Shown here in pieces: positions 7,435-15,287 of a stretch of DNA of 64,000 bases; the stretch's first letter is position 1, and every line of letters starts with the position of its first letter. Location of the stretch: positions 124,001 to 188,000 of the forward strand of contig JAWKNY010000001.1 of the NCBI GenBank assembly GCA_041391485.1, given 5' to 3'. The stretch comes from JACKAF01 sp041391485. GTDB taxonomy: Bacteria; Bdellovibrionota; FAC87; UBA2466; JACKAF01. The translations under genes and the position numbers were made by a program. The notes below the pieces were generated by a model. It saw nothing but the letters and a program-made list of their open reading frames with translations. It was not told the origin of the DNA and ran no database searches.

Positions 7435-8274
7435 ATGTCAGCACACATCATTGCCGTCACGAATCAAAAAGGCGGAGTAGGAAAAACAACCACCACCATC
7501 AATCTCGCCCAAGCACTGGCTCTTCGCGGAGCGTCAGTGCTTGTCGTGGATACCGATCCCCAGGGGAACACCACCCAAGGGTTCGGCGTTCCACTGGAGG
7601 CTATCTGTAAATCGGTTAGCGACTTGATTCTGAATCGCGAGTTACCCGCCGACGCCGCTACCTACGCGGGGGATGGAATATCTCTCATCCCCGCTACCCA
7701 CCGACTTGCCGAAGTGGAACGTGAGATGGTGGGGATGACCAACAGCGAGTTACGGCTCGCTCGCACGTTGAAGGCGGTTAGGGGGAAATACTCCGTCATT
7801 CTCCTCGATGTTCCGCCGACCTTTGGGCCGTTGATGAACTCTGCCCTTAATGCGGCGGATTCCCTCATCATCCCTGTCGATTCTGGCTTCTACGCCATGA
7901 ACGGAATCAAGGACATGCTGGCCGAGATCGAGGAGATAAAGGTCGGCACTAACCCCGATCTCAGAATTCTGGGCATTCTGTTGACGCTAGCCGATCAAAC
8001 ACGAATGGCGGGGGATGTATTCGACGAACTTGTGGCGAGTTTTGGCGATAAGGTATTTGCCACTAAGATTCGACGAAACGTGAAGTTGAAGGAAGCTCCG
8101 GCGCTTGGGAAAACGATCTTCCACCACGCGCCAACGAGCACGGGGGCACAGGACTACCTTGCCCTTGCAGACGAAATACGCACGCAACTTGAGCTTCCTC
8201 AAAATGAGGTCGCTAAGTTTGAGCAACCTCAAATTGCACCAGCCATCCCAAGGGTAGCGGGAGGTGTGCAGTGA
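7435..8274 (+). CDS. parA: ParA-family partition ATPase
   Basis: 279 residues. The ATG at 7435 is chosen because GGAGG lies 6 bases upstream and the next residues run straight into the deviant Walker A, AVTNQKGGVGKTTTTINLA. DTDPQGNTTQG is the A' motif and VILLDVPPTFGPLMNSA the Walker B region. There is no N-terminal HTH, so it is the short (type Ib-like or chromosomal Soj-like) form. ParA moves DNA by binding a ParB-centromere complex, but no parB follows; the next gene is a replication-type winged-helix protein overlapping by 4 bases. The last 30 codons contain four 15-bp repeat units shared with that gene. Confidence 0.93.
   Translation: MSAHIIAVTNQKGGVGKTTTTINLAQALALRGASVLVVDTDPQGNTTQGFGVPLEAICKSVSDLILNRELPADAATYAGDGISLIPATHRLAEVEREMVGMTNSELRLARTLKAVRGKYSVILLDVPPTFGPLMNSALNAADSLIIPVDSGFYAMNGIKDMLAEIEEIKVGTNPDLRILGILLTLADQTRMAGDVFDELVASFGDKVFATKIRRNVKLKEAPALGKTIFHHAPTSTGAQDYLALADEIRTQLELPQNEVAKFEQPQIAPAIPRVAGGVQ
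8183..8238 (+). repeat. 15-bp repeat array A, in the 3' end of parA
   Basis: Four 11-bp units start at 8183, 8198, 8213 and 8228, exactly 15 bp apart: CGCAACTTGAG, CTCAAAATGAG, CTAAGTTTGAG and CTCAAATTGCA, with 4-bp spacers. The second is a full CTC-N5-GAG palindrome. They use the same codon phase as array B in the next gene. Confidence 0.75.
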
Positions 8275-9317
8275 GTAAGAAGCCAAGCGACCTCCGTAAC
8301 GCCCTGAAAAGTATGCGGGTAAATGAGCCGGTGCGGTTGTCGAAGGTCGCGCCGAGCTTCAAACCACCGTCAGAATCTCAAAAGGAGGCACCTCGAAAAG
8401 AGGTGCCTCTATCTGAGCCTTCTCGTCTTGAGGCTCCCGAAAAAGAGCAGGCTATAGTCGAGGTCACTCAGAAAGAGGTAGCTCACGGAGCGCTTGCTCA
8501 AAACGAGCGACCTCATATTGAGCGACCAGAGTCCGAGCAACCTCCGATTGAGGCAGCTCGCGCGGAGGAACCTCAATTTGAGATAGCTCAGTCCGACTCT
8601 GCGTTCTTTCGCCTTTCGCATCGGGTGTTCTCTGATCCGAAGCTACAGAGCATGTCCGGCGATTGCTTCCGTTTGTTTCTTTGGCTGGCGTCGAAGGCGT
8701 GGCGATATCCCAACTCAGATGGAAACGTCAGGGCCGCAATTACGTTCATTGAGGAGGGCACAGGTATGTCGCACGCCAACGTTTCTCGATGCCTTAAGAC
8801 GTTGAGAGAGCTGAATCTCGTCCGCTTGGTCCAAACGGATTTTAAGCGTGGGAATATCTGGTGGGTATCTCCAATGGCCTGCCCTACTGGCGGAGGATCT
8901 GGAGTTAGGGGGCTTCCTAAAAAGGAGGCCCCTCAAACTGAGGCAACTCATTTTCGAAACGGAGCTGCCTCAAAAAGAGATGGAAGCTCCCCCAAAAAGA
9001 ACACGGAGGTACCTAGAAAAGAGGGGGAAATTAAGAATTTAAGAAATATAAAAAAAATCAAAGAAGCGCAGCCGGTTTTTGTATCTGTTGCTCCAGAAGC
9101 CACATATCCGACGAACGAGGATTTCGACCAGGCTGTGAGTTTCTTTGAAACCGAAGAATCGGCTGATAGTCAGGAGCACGCTACGAAAGAGTTCATCGCC
9201 AGGGAACTATCGCACGGGTATCTACCGCCAAGCGCGGTGCTCCGTCGTCTAGTCGCCTACGACTGGTATTCAAAGCAAGTCCAATCAAATGCGTTCAGAA
9301 CGGTGGCACAGGGTTAA
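8271..9317 (+). CDS. Winged-helix replication-initiator-like protein with a repeat-coded N-terminal region
   Basis: 348 residues, overlapping parA by 4 bases (GTGA). Residues about 36-109 are a low-complexity tract of fifteen pentapeptides of form (P/A/S)-x-x-E-x. Residues about 110-205 look like a winged helix of the phage/plasmid replication-protein kind: FFRLSHRVFSDPKLQ, then SHANVSRCLKTLRELNLVRL as recognition helix and wing. A second short repeat tract lies near residues 215-250, and the rest is acidic and helical. The layout (repressor, parA, rep) resembles a small plasmid core, so the protein may bind the 15-bp units encoded within its own gene, and may also act as the ParA partner. 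The replication role is inferred. Confidence 0.65.
   Translation: MSKKPSDLRNALKSMRVNEPVRLSKVAPSFKPPSESQKEAPRKEVPLSEPSRLEAPEKEQAIVEVTQKEVAHGALAQNERPHIERPESEQPPIEAARAEEPQFEIAQSDSAFFRLSHRVFSDPKLQSMSGDCFRLFLWLASKAWRYPNSDGNVRAAITFIEEGTGMSHANVSRCLKTLRELNLVRLVQTDFKRGNIWWVSPMACPTGGGSGVRGLPKKEAPQTEATHFRNGAASKRDGSSPKKNTEVPRKEGEIKNLRNIKKIKEAQPVFVSVAPEATYPTNEDFDQAVSFFETEESADSQEHATKEFIARELSHGYLPPSAVLRRLVAYDWYSKQVQSNAFRTVAQG
8377..8597 (+). repeat. 15-bp repeat array B, fifteen CTC-N5-GAG-like units in register
   Basis: Units begin every 15 bp from 8377 to 8587 with no slip: CTCAAAAGGAG, CTCGAAAAGAG, CTCTATCTGAG, CTCGTCTTGAG, CCGAAAAAGAG, CTATAGTCGAG, CTCAGAAAGAG and so on. Ten of fifteen have both CTC and GAG arms, and thirteen have the GAG arm. 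Spacers are 4 bp. The array encodes pentapeptides, but the conserved Glu codon is always GAG, never GAA, and the preceding codon ends in T in most units, so the DNA itself appears constrained. The pair at 8389-8406 also forms an 8-bp hairpin. Confidence 0.85.
8917..9023 (+). repeat. 15-bp repeat array C, degenerate, in the rep gene
   Basis: CTAAAAAGGAG (8917), CTCAAACTGAG (8932) and CTCATTTTCGA (8947) are spaced 15 bp apart. CTCAAAAAGAG (8969) and CTAGAAAAGAG (9013) follow out of register, the first in a different reading frame from the others. Recurrence of the motif in another frame supports a DNA-level role. Confidence 0.6.
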
Positions 9318-9327
9318 GGGAATTTTT

Positions 9328-9750
9328 TTAAACTTTTCCACGCCAACGTTGGAGCACCCTTTTTACCCGAGCACGATCCCACGGTCCACCGCGACGGGCC
9401 GGCACTTTTCTCTCATTCAAAATCCCTGCGATACATTTCGACGTCTTACCCTCGTTAGCGAGCTTCAAAACGAGCCGGACGACTCGAATTTCGGAGGAAT
9501 TGAGTTTCAACTGACCGATTACGACTTTGTATCCAAACGGCGGATTCCGATAGCGATAGTTGTCCGGTGCCCGGCCACGCCGCCCATTTCGAACACCGAC
9601 TTTGCGGAGCCGGTGCAAGACGGCTTGTTTGGAAAGACCGATTCGCTCACTGATCTGTTGGGCCGAAAGACCCTCTTTTTCGTAAATTTCGGCGATAAAT
9701 TCGGGAGGGATTTTTCTCGGTAGGTGTGTACCCTCAATAAAGTCGAACAC
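9328..9750 (-). CDS. HTH plus recombinase-domain protein lacking a catalytic resolvase domain
   Basis: 140 residues. Residues about 12-52 contain a resolvase-type HTH (SAQQISERIGLSKQAVLHRL). Residues about 68-138 match the recombinase domain of large serine integrases: PPFGYKVV, then a TSKCIAGILNERKVPARRGG core, then WDRARVKRVLQ. The catalytic Ser domain that normally precedes this is absent and nothing upstream encodes it. It could be a decayed integrase or a DNA-binding protein derived from one. It converges with the rep gene, 10 bases from its stop. Confidence 0.75.
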   Translation of the reverse strand: MFDFIEGTHLPRKIPPEFIAEIYEKEGLSAQQISERIGLSKQAVLHRLRKVGVRNGRRGRAPDNYRYRNPPFGYKVVIGQLKLNSSEIRVVRLVLKLANEGKTSKCIAGILNERKVPARRGGPWDRARVKRVLQRWRGKV

Positions 9751-9910
9751 ATAAAGGGGTTCGCCTGTCGTCCGGGTCGGTCCACCAAGCGGGAAGGCCT
9801 GTCAATTCGATGGGGTTATCGAACCAATTTTAGCAGGACATTTAAGTACTTCGAGAATTGGGAATCGGGTTCGATAAGACTTATTTTGCAAGTCTCACTT
9901 TATCAAGCCG

Positions 9911-10213
9911 CTACTCTTCACCTAGCCGTCTGGATACTTCGACCATTTCGTGGCCAAATCCTTCGATAATACTTTGCTGAACTCGCTTAGACGGGTGGTT
10001 CTTATCACCCGATCGGATCATGGAAATATAAGCGCTTGAGATTCCAATCGACTCGGCGAAGTGTTTAGCAGTCGCTGAACGGCCGCTACTAGCTATTAAC
10101 GCCCCGTTTCGCTGGGCCCAATTTAGGCTGCTATCCAAATACGTTGCAAACGAAGCAAAGCTGACTTCATTTAGCGGGACTCGTTGGTTTAAAACCAACC
10201 CCGTTTTTTCCAA
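9911..10213 (-). CDS. HTH protein, second of a tandem paralogous pair
   Basis: 100 residues; a TTG at 10213 is the only available start for this length and its ribosome binding site is weak. The core TAKHFAESIGISSAYISMIRSG is an XRE-like helix-turn-helix, followed by IIEGFGHEMVEVSRRL. The neighbouring upstream protein shows the same order of conserved residues (SLxWAxxN, AxxFAxxxxIxxxYxSxIR, GFGHE, LRL or RRL), so the two arose by tandem duplication. They overlap by 25 bases in different frames; a lost base joining them as one two-domain protein cannot be excluded. Confidence 0.6.
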   Translation of the reverse strand: MEKTGLVLNQRVPLNEVSFASFATYLDSSLNWAQRNGALIASSGRSATAKHFAESIGISSAYISMIRSGDKNHPSKRVQQSIIEGFGHEMVEVSRRLGEE

Positions 10214-10524
10214 AAAGAAATGTTCCCATCCGGAAGCCGTAGGCTCAGCTCCTTTAAATTTTCATGTCCAAACCCAAGGGCGATCCTTCGAATCACTCGA
10301 TCAGAAGGTTTTTTCGTATCATGTCTGATACTGGAAAGATAACTTCCGCGAATATCTACGGCGCGTGCGAATCTCTCTGCCGTTACAGTTTCGCCGCTAC
10401 CCAGCATCGACAGGTTGTTGTGCTCAGCCCACCGTAAGCTAGCTGATACGTACTCCCTAGGAATTGAACTGCAGCGCCTCAAGAGGCACTGGGCCCGATA
10501 AGACACATCCGAACGCAGAAACAT
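10189..10524 (-). CDS. HTH protein, first of a tandem paralogous pair
   Basis: 111 residues with TAERFARAVDIRGSYLSSIRH as helix-turn-helix and IALGFGHENLKELSLRL as the conserved tail shared with the downstream paralogue. The first 25 residues have no counterpart and overlap the preceding frame, so the real start may be later. This type of small DNA-binding protein is common in phage and plasmid remnants, which fits the surrounding genes. Target unknown. Confidence 0.6.
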   Translation of the reverse strand: MFLRSDVSYRAQCLLRRCSSIPREYVSASLRWAEHNNLSMLGSGETVTAERFARAVDIRGSYLSSIRHDTKKPSDRVIRRIALGFGHENLKELSLRLPDGNISFWKKRGWF

Positions 10525-11049
10525 TCGTAGCGGATTGAACGGCTATATCACCGGGTTGTTTTATTGAGCAGCGGAGCGCACCCTTTTCATAATGAAGATC
10601 TATTGTCCAGTTTAGGAAATCCGCAATGCTTAAAAACTCCCGTACGGCAATCGAACGTTCTCCCAGCAAAAGGTTACCACCTCATTTTCCGTCCAACCAG
10701 TCAGACGGCTCCAAATCCGGTTGTCGTTTTTGCTCAACATCGTCCGCCTAAGAAGCGGCAGCGAGTCGCGAATTTCGAACACAAGCATTGTGGCAAAGGC
10801 CGGAGTCACGCGGGAGCTTCCGATCTCCAATGTGGCGGGAACCAGCAAATCTAGTAGCTCGCCATCGAGATAGCTTGCGCGCTGAAGCTCTAAATCGCAA
10901 TTACTGCTCGAAAAGGAAATGGAACACAAAACAGCGCTGACCACATAGAGATGGCACAGCGATTTTCTTTTTGAGTTGGGAAGGGCATCGGGACCCTTAT
11001 AGTCTAAAAACTCAATATCACCTAGGCTTAAGCAGAAAACGCAGAACAA
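10457..11049 (-). CDS. Unidentified protein, probably one gene split by a frameshift
   Basis: Two leftward frames, 10630-11049 (start TTG) and 10457-10669, overlap and read as one protein if a base is restored near 10640, in a GGG run. The C-terminal stretch (FLSIADFLNWTIDLHYEKG) looks coding. I recognise no family. It would end just before the tandem HTH genes and overlap the assigned start of the first. Low certainty: apart from this ORF pair, 10525-11188 shows no other gene. Confidence 0.3.
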
Positions 11050-11188
11050 TCAAGCGGTTATGCGGAAGAGCGACCCAGCTTACCATAGCCCCAAGTATCG
11101 TGATAATTCGGATATCGCCACGATTCTCCAAGGTCCACCAAGCAAACCAATAGCCGTACCGATGTTGGTGTAGTAATCTTTGAGGACT

Positions 11189-11572
11189 ATGAAAAAAGCT
11201 TTTTTCGCAGTCTGTGTTTTCTCGTCTCTCCTCGGTTCGCACGCGCATGCCTCGAGCGTACTGGACCCAACTCTCAAAGGTTCTGCGATCGGATTACTTG
11301 TCGGTGTTGGGGCGGGCACTGTAGTTGGAGCTGCCACGCGCAATTTTGAGGCAGGAAGCTTGGTCTTTGGTTCGTGCGTGCTAGCGGGCGCCCTTACGGG
11401 TCTTGTTATTGGTGCTTTCACGAGCTCTTCCTCTGATGAAAACGTGGCCTTGCTCAACTTTGATCAGCGCACGTCGATGGCAAGTTGGTCAGTACCAGCG
11501 GTGACGCCGCTACTAACGGAAAGTAAGTCTTCCGGGGTATTCCTAAATCTCTTTTCTGCCCGAATCTTTTAG
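11189..11572 (+). CDS. Secreted or membrane glycine-zipper protein
   Basis: 127 residues from the ATG at 11189, preceded by TTGAGGACT. The N-terminus MKKAFFAVCVFSSLLGSHAHA is a signal peptide. Two Gly/Ala-rich membrane segments follow (GSAIGLLVGVGAGTVVGAA and LAGALTGLVIGAF), the pattern of glycine-zipper proteins that insert in membranes. No partner gene is evident. Confidence 0.65.
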   Translation: MKKAFFAVCVFSSLLGSHAHASSVLDPTLKGSAIGLLVGVGAGTVVGAATRNFEAGSLVFGSCVLAGALTGLVIGAFTSSSSDENVALLNFDQRTSMASWSVPAVTPLLTESKSSGVFLNLFSARIF

Positions 11573-11676
11573 TCGCCCCAGTGCGCTTCCGTCTGAGTAG
11601 CTCCTAGACGATTCTAAGCGGTACTGCCCGTCAATTCGATTGGAACTGTCGTTCTTCCAAAGGACTAAATGGTTCA

Positions 11677-12279
11677 TTAGGGCTTAGAAGTATATTGCTC
11701 CAAAAGCACGTTTCGGTTGACCCTTAATACCTTCAATGCCGACTTTCGATCAGCTTGAAGCCTCGCCGTACTGACAGCACCCACGAGCGAAGCATATAGT
11801 ACTTGGGCCATCTCAATTCGCTTTGCGGTCGACTCGTTTGGGAAATGGAATTTCAAGGCGTCGGCAAACTGCCTGTAAAGACGCTCCATCTTATCTGCGA
11901 ATAGCTTCCGCTCAGATTCTTTGCACCGGTTCATATCTGAACTCAGCGAGCTGAGGACACAGCTCGTCTCGACGTTGTCTAAGGTTTCTGCCGAGAGATG
12001 GGCTTCAATCATATCTCTCAGTGCCCTCTCCTTATCAGTAGCAATACGGCCCGCTATCTTCTGAAAGAGCACATCTAAATCGTGAAGGATGGCTTGGCTA
12101 AACAAATCGTCCTTAGACTTGAAGTGGCTATACAGTGCACCCTTCGTCAGACCCGCTCTATCCATGATGGAATCGGTAGCCGAACCTGTTCGACCATGAA
12201 GCTTGAAGTACTCCAGAGACGTTTCTAGAATCTTCTGGCGTAATTTCTCTTTCTCACCTTTTTTAGTCTTCATCGACAC
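11677..12279 (-). CDS. TetR-family repressor
   Basis: 200 residues. The N-terminal HTH reads RQKILETSLEYFKLHGRTG, then TDSIMDRAGLTKGALYSHFKSKDDLF, the canonical TetR recognition helix. The C-terminal ligand domain is divergent. Start is GTG 12279 or ATG 12273. It is divergent from a VOC-SDR operon; two similar 16-bp sequences flank that operon's promoter, so it most likely represses both itself and the operon until an unknown small molecule binds. Confidence 0.92.
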   Translation of the reverse strand: MSMKTKKGEKEKLRQKILETSLEYFKLHGRTGSATDSIMDRAGLTKGALYSHFKSKDDLFSQAILHDLDVLFQKIAGRIATDKERALRDMIEAHLSAETLDNVETSCVLSSLSSDMNRCKESERKLFADKMERLYRQFADALKFHFPNESTAKRIEMAQVLYASLVGAVSTARLQADRKSALKVLRVNRNVLLEQYTSKP

Positions 12280-12290
12280 ACCCTATTTTT

Positions 12291-12363
12291 AATACCGATC
12301 GGACTTAATTATTGACAGACCGCGCCGGGATTGTAAATATCCTTTTTAATACTGAATGGTATC
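12291..12363. promoter_or_regulatory. Promoter with two TetR operator candidates
   Basis: TTGACA at 12312-12317, a 16-bp spacer and TAAATA at 12334-12339 make a good sigma-70 promoter reading toward the VOC gene. AATACCGATCGGACTT (12291-12306) and AATACTGAATGGTATC (12348-12363) share AATAC-GA--GG and are imperfect palindromes; one lies upstream of -35 and the other between -10 and the ribosome binding site, as expected for a divergent TetR switch. Confidence 0.6.
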
Positions 12364-12379
12364 AAAATAGGAGGTTCCG

Positions 12380-12757
12380 ATGTTTGATCACGTGATGCTA
12401 ATGGTCCAGGACAAGAAACGTAGCTTGAAGTTTTATGAGCCCGTACTAAACACCCTTGGCCACTCCTTAGTGCATAACTCAGACGAATACTCTGGATTTG
12501 GTGAGCCGGGTCGCATCCCACTTTGGCTCAAGCAAAAGAACGGCGAACGCGTAAGCCATCATGTTCACCTCGCCTTCTCGGCCGCGTCTCGATCAATCGT
12601 CCGCCAGTTCTACAACATCGCCCTTGAGCTAGGTGGAAGATCAAACGGAGAGCCAGGAGTCCGGCCGGAACACGGCGAAAATTACTATTCCGCGTACGTT
12701 TATGATCTAGACGGTCATAACATTGAAGCAGTCTGTTACCAAAAAAGCGAAGCATGA
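12380..12757 (+). CDS. VOC-superfamily protein
   Basis: 125 residues beginning MFDHVMLMVQDKKRSLKFYEPVL, with a central HVHLAFSA strand and a closing DLDGHNIEAVC, all typical of glyoxalase/dioxygenase-fold proteins; the His and Glu of these strands could bind metal. Start ATG 12380 has GGAGG 5 bases upstream. It is first gene of a TetR-controlled operon and overlaps the following dehydrogenase (ATGA). An enzyme or binding protein for a toxic small molecule is plausible. Confidence 0.85.
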   Translation: MFDHVMLMVQDKKRSLKFYEPVLNTLGHSLVHNSDEYSGFGEPGRIPLWLKQKNGERVSHHVHLAFSAASRSIVRQFYNIALELGGRSNGEPGVRPEHGENYYSAYVYDLDGHNIEAVCYQKSEA

Positions 12758-13539
12758 CCTCTTTAAATTATCAAAGCGAGTTTGCCGGAAAAACTGTTCT
12801 TATAACAGGGGGCACCCAAGGCACTGGATTAGCTACCGCTAATCGTTTTGCCGAAGGTGGAGCTCGCGTTTTAGTGTGCGCTCGGAACGACTCAAGCGAA
12901 CCTTCTTACGAGTTAATCCCTGGTGATCTATCCAATTTTTCAGGGTGTGAAGAGGTTGCGCGAGATGTTCTGAAGAAAAGCTCTTCGCTTGACATAATAG
13001 TTCACAGCGTGGGCGGCTCTTCGGCACATGGTGGCGGTTTTGCCAGCGCTAGTGACGAAATCTGGGCGCAAGAACTAAATATCAATCTACTGGCCGCCGT
13101 TAGGCTGGACCGAATGCTAGCTCCGGTGATGATTCAAAGGAAGTCAGGCGTGATTGTGCACGTTTCGTCGATCCAACGAAAGCTCCCTCTGTATGAATCG
13201 ACCCTCGCGTATGCGGCCGCAAAGGCTGCATTAACTACGTATAGCAAGGGGCTTTCGAATGAATTGGCTCCAAAAGGTGTTCGAGTAAACTCCGTTTCGC
13301 CAGGAGGAATTGAGACCGAGGCAGCAAAACGAATGATTCGACGAATTTCTGAAGACCACACGATCACAATCGAAGAAGCGCGAACACAGCTTCTACAGAT
13401 GCTTGGAGGAGTTACAATTGGGCGATTTAGTACTCCCGAAGAAGTTGCAGAGTTGATCGTGTTTCTCTGTTCAAGTCGCGCTTCGAGTATAACAGGAGCT
13501 GACTACGTGATTGATGGAGGGACAGTTCCGGTCATCTAA
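12754..13539 (+). CDS. Short-chain dehydrogenase/reductase
   Basis: 261 residues. The cofactor loop is TGGTQGTG, and the catalytic Tyr-Lys pair is in YAAAKAA with a preceding HVSSIQ strand that supplies Ser. The C-terminus ITGADYVIDGGTVPVI is typical of classical SDRs. Translationally coupled (ATGA) to the VOC gene and under the same TetR-type switch. Substrate unknown. An Arg near residue 43 (CARN) suggests NADP. Confidence 0.9.
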   Translation: MTSLNYQSEFAGKTVLITGGTQGTGLATANRFAEGGARVLVCARNDSSEPSYELIPGDLSNFSGCEEVARDVLKKSSSLDIIVHSVGGSSAHGGGFASASDEIWAQELNINLLAAVRLDRMLAPVMIQRKSGVIVHVSSIQRKLPLYESTLAYAAAKAALTTYSKGLSNELAPKGVRVNSVSPGGIETEAAKRMIRRISEDHTITIEEARTQLLQMLGGVTIGRFSTPEEVAELIVFLCSSRASSITGADYVIDGGTVPVI

Positions 13540-13646
13540 TAGTGGCTTGGGTCGAGCAGTTCGAAGGACTAAACGTAGTAAGGCCCAAGTATCACCGGGA
13601 GTCCCGCAACCTCCACCGAGCGGGAATCTTTTTCAAATCGCTGATC

Positions 13647-15080
13647 TTATAGAATGGGTCCCATCGCGGCGACGGCATTGTTGCGTAGCCTGATGGCGAC
13701 CGACCAGGCGGCAACATCATCCTGCGTGATTTCTTTGGATTGACCGAGATATTGCGTTTGGCGCTCGATGAGGGAAGCCGTTGTTTTTGGATCGTAGAGT
13801 AGAATGTTGTTTTCGTAGTTCAAATCGAAACTTCGCCTATCCATGTTAGCCGATCCGATAAGCGATACCTCCCCATCCAAAGTCAGCGTTTTGCTATGAA
13901 GCAGGCCGCCACGGTACTCGTGGATACGAACCCCGGCCTGTAGCAAATCCGCATAGTAGCTGCGGCTGGCCGCTCCCACCACAAACGAATCGTTGCGTTC
14001 AGGAAAAATCAGAGTGATATCGACTCCGCGCAGAGCGGCTGCCTCCAGCGCAGATTGAAGCGGTTCGTTGGGAACGTAATACGGGGTCGAGATAATGAGT
14101 CTATGCTGAGCCGCGTGAACGAGGGCTGTAAAGATTTCTGGCATCGCCGAGTCGCGGAACGTCGGACCGGTGCCAATGACCTGAGCGGAAAATCCCGGCG
14201 TAGCAGCTGCGAAAGGTTCGGTGATCAGATTGTCGAGGTTCTCTCCGGTATAGGCAGTCCAATCACTGGCAAATAGTTTCAGGTTCTGGCGGGCAACTGG
14301 TCCCTGCAGGCGGAACATGACGTCCACCCAGGGAGCGTACTTTGGTTTGACGCGAAATTCGGGATCTGCGCAGTTCTGGCTCCCGCAATAAGTTAGGTCC
14401 CCATCGATGACGAGTATCTTTCGATGGTTGCGGAGATCGATCCGACCGGTCAGGACTCTGGCCAATGGGTTTCCAATCGGCAAAGCGGTGGCTACATTTA
14501 CTCCTGCCGACCGCATTCGCCTCCACTGTGAGCTGCGAATAAACGCCCGGGAACCTAGGCCATCGACCAGCGCTCGGCAACGGACACCACGCTTCGCTGC
14601 TCGCTGCAAGGCTTCTGCGATCTTGATCCCGTTGTTGTCTTCAAGCCAGATGTAAAACAGAAGATGAATGTGGTCTTTCGCAGCTTCGATGTCTGCGACC
14701 ATGTGATCGATGGAAGCGTTTGAGTCCTTCATCAGAATTGCTTGATTCCCACTCACCGGCTGGAATCCACTAACCGAGGCCCCTAGATGAAACAACGGCC
14801 GGTAGCGTTCGGGAATTTGCGTCTCTACTTCCACCTCGGCTCCCGTGGGAATGGACGGGAGCGCCATGAATACTGTTTTCATTCTGGCCGCCTGTTTTTT
14901 CCCAATCGTGGTCTCGCCGAACAGGACATAAAGAATAATTCCAACAGCGGGTAGGGTTAGGATCACGACAATCCAGGCTACGCGCGAGGTGGGTTCCCGG
15001 TGCGGGCGCGTGAGAACGCGCAAGATGAATATAGTCTCGACTAGAAGGTGAGTCAGAATCAGCAGTGTGGTAGGGGGCAT
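13647..15080 (-). CDS. cls: Cardiolipin synthase
   Basis: 477 residues. Two N-terminal membrane helices (TTLLILTHLLVETIFIL and a WIVVILTLPAVGIILYVLF helix) precede two phospholipase-D domains. The HKD motifs are HRKILVIDGDLTYCGSQN in the first half and HSKTLTLDGEVSLIGSANMD in the second. This arrangement is that of ClsA-type enzymes, which condense two phosphatidylglycerols, or PG with PE, at the inner membrane. Full length for the family. Confidence 0.95.
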   Translation of the reverse strand: MPPTTLLILTHLLVETIFILRVLTRPHREPTSRVAWIVVILTLPAVGIILYVLFGETTIGKKQAARMKTVFMALPSIPTGAEVEVETQIPERYRPLFHLGASVSGFQPVSGNQAILMKDSNASIDHMVADIEAAKDHIHLLFYIWLEDNNGIKIAEALQRAAKRGVRCRALVDGLGSRAFIRSSQWRRMRSAGVNVATALPIGNPLARVLTGRIDLRNHRKILVIDGDLTYCGSQNCADPEFRVKPKYAPWVDVMFRLQGPVARQNLKLFASDWTAYTGENLDNLITEPFAAATPGFSAQVIGTGPTFRDSAMPEIFTALVHAAQHRLIISTPYYVPNEPLQSALEAAALRGVDITLIFPERNDSFVVGAASRSYYADLLQAGVRIHEYRGGLLHSKTLTLDGEVSLIGSANMDRRSFDLNYENNILLYDPKTTASLIERQTQYLGQSKEITQDDVAAWSVAIRLRNNAVAAMGPIL

Positions 15081-15253
15081 TCCGTTTCTCTCATTCGTGG
15101 ACGTTGTGGCAGCCAGCTATAGCAAGAACGAGTGAGGATAGCGAATGATTTGTACCGGGATACCGGAAAAGGACCGAGGGTAAAGCTGGCCTTGCCAAGA
15201 ATCTGCGGCCAAACCCTAATACTATCAACAAATTTTTGCGTGAAGGACTAAGC

Positions 15254-15280
15254 CTGCAGGGAGCGTTACACTCCCTGCAG
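15254..15280 (-). terminator. Strong hairpin after the small secreted-protein gene
   Basis: CTGCAGGGAG (15254-15263) and CTCCCTGCAG (15271-15280) form a perfect 10-bp stem with a 7-base loop, just downstream of the leftward gene ending at 15288. There is no U run immediately after it in the leftward direction, so it may stabilise the mRNA end rather than terminate. Confidence 0.5.
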
Positions 15281-15287
15281 CGAGGGC

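Noticed and set aside
8377..8597. CRISPR-like array
   Set aside because: Units are 11 bp with 4-bp spacers and lie inside an open reading frame; there are no long unique spacers and no cas genes.
9801..11640. Direct repeat GTCAATTCGAT at 9801-9811 and 11630-11640 as attachment sites
   Set aside because: An 11-bp repeat is expected many times by chance in 64 kb, and no integrase or tRNA adjoins it.
14055..14655. Plus-strand ORFs within the cardiolipin synthase gene
   Set aside because: They are short and oppose an intact two-HKD enzyme.
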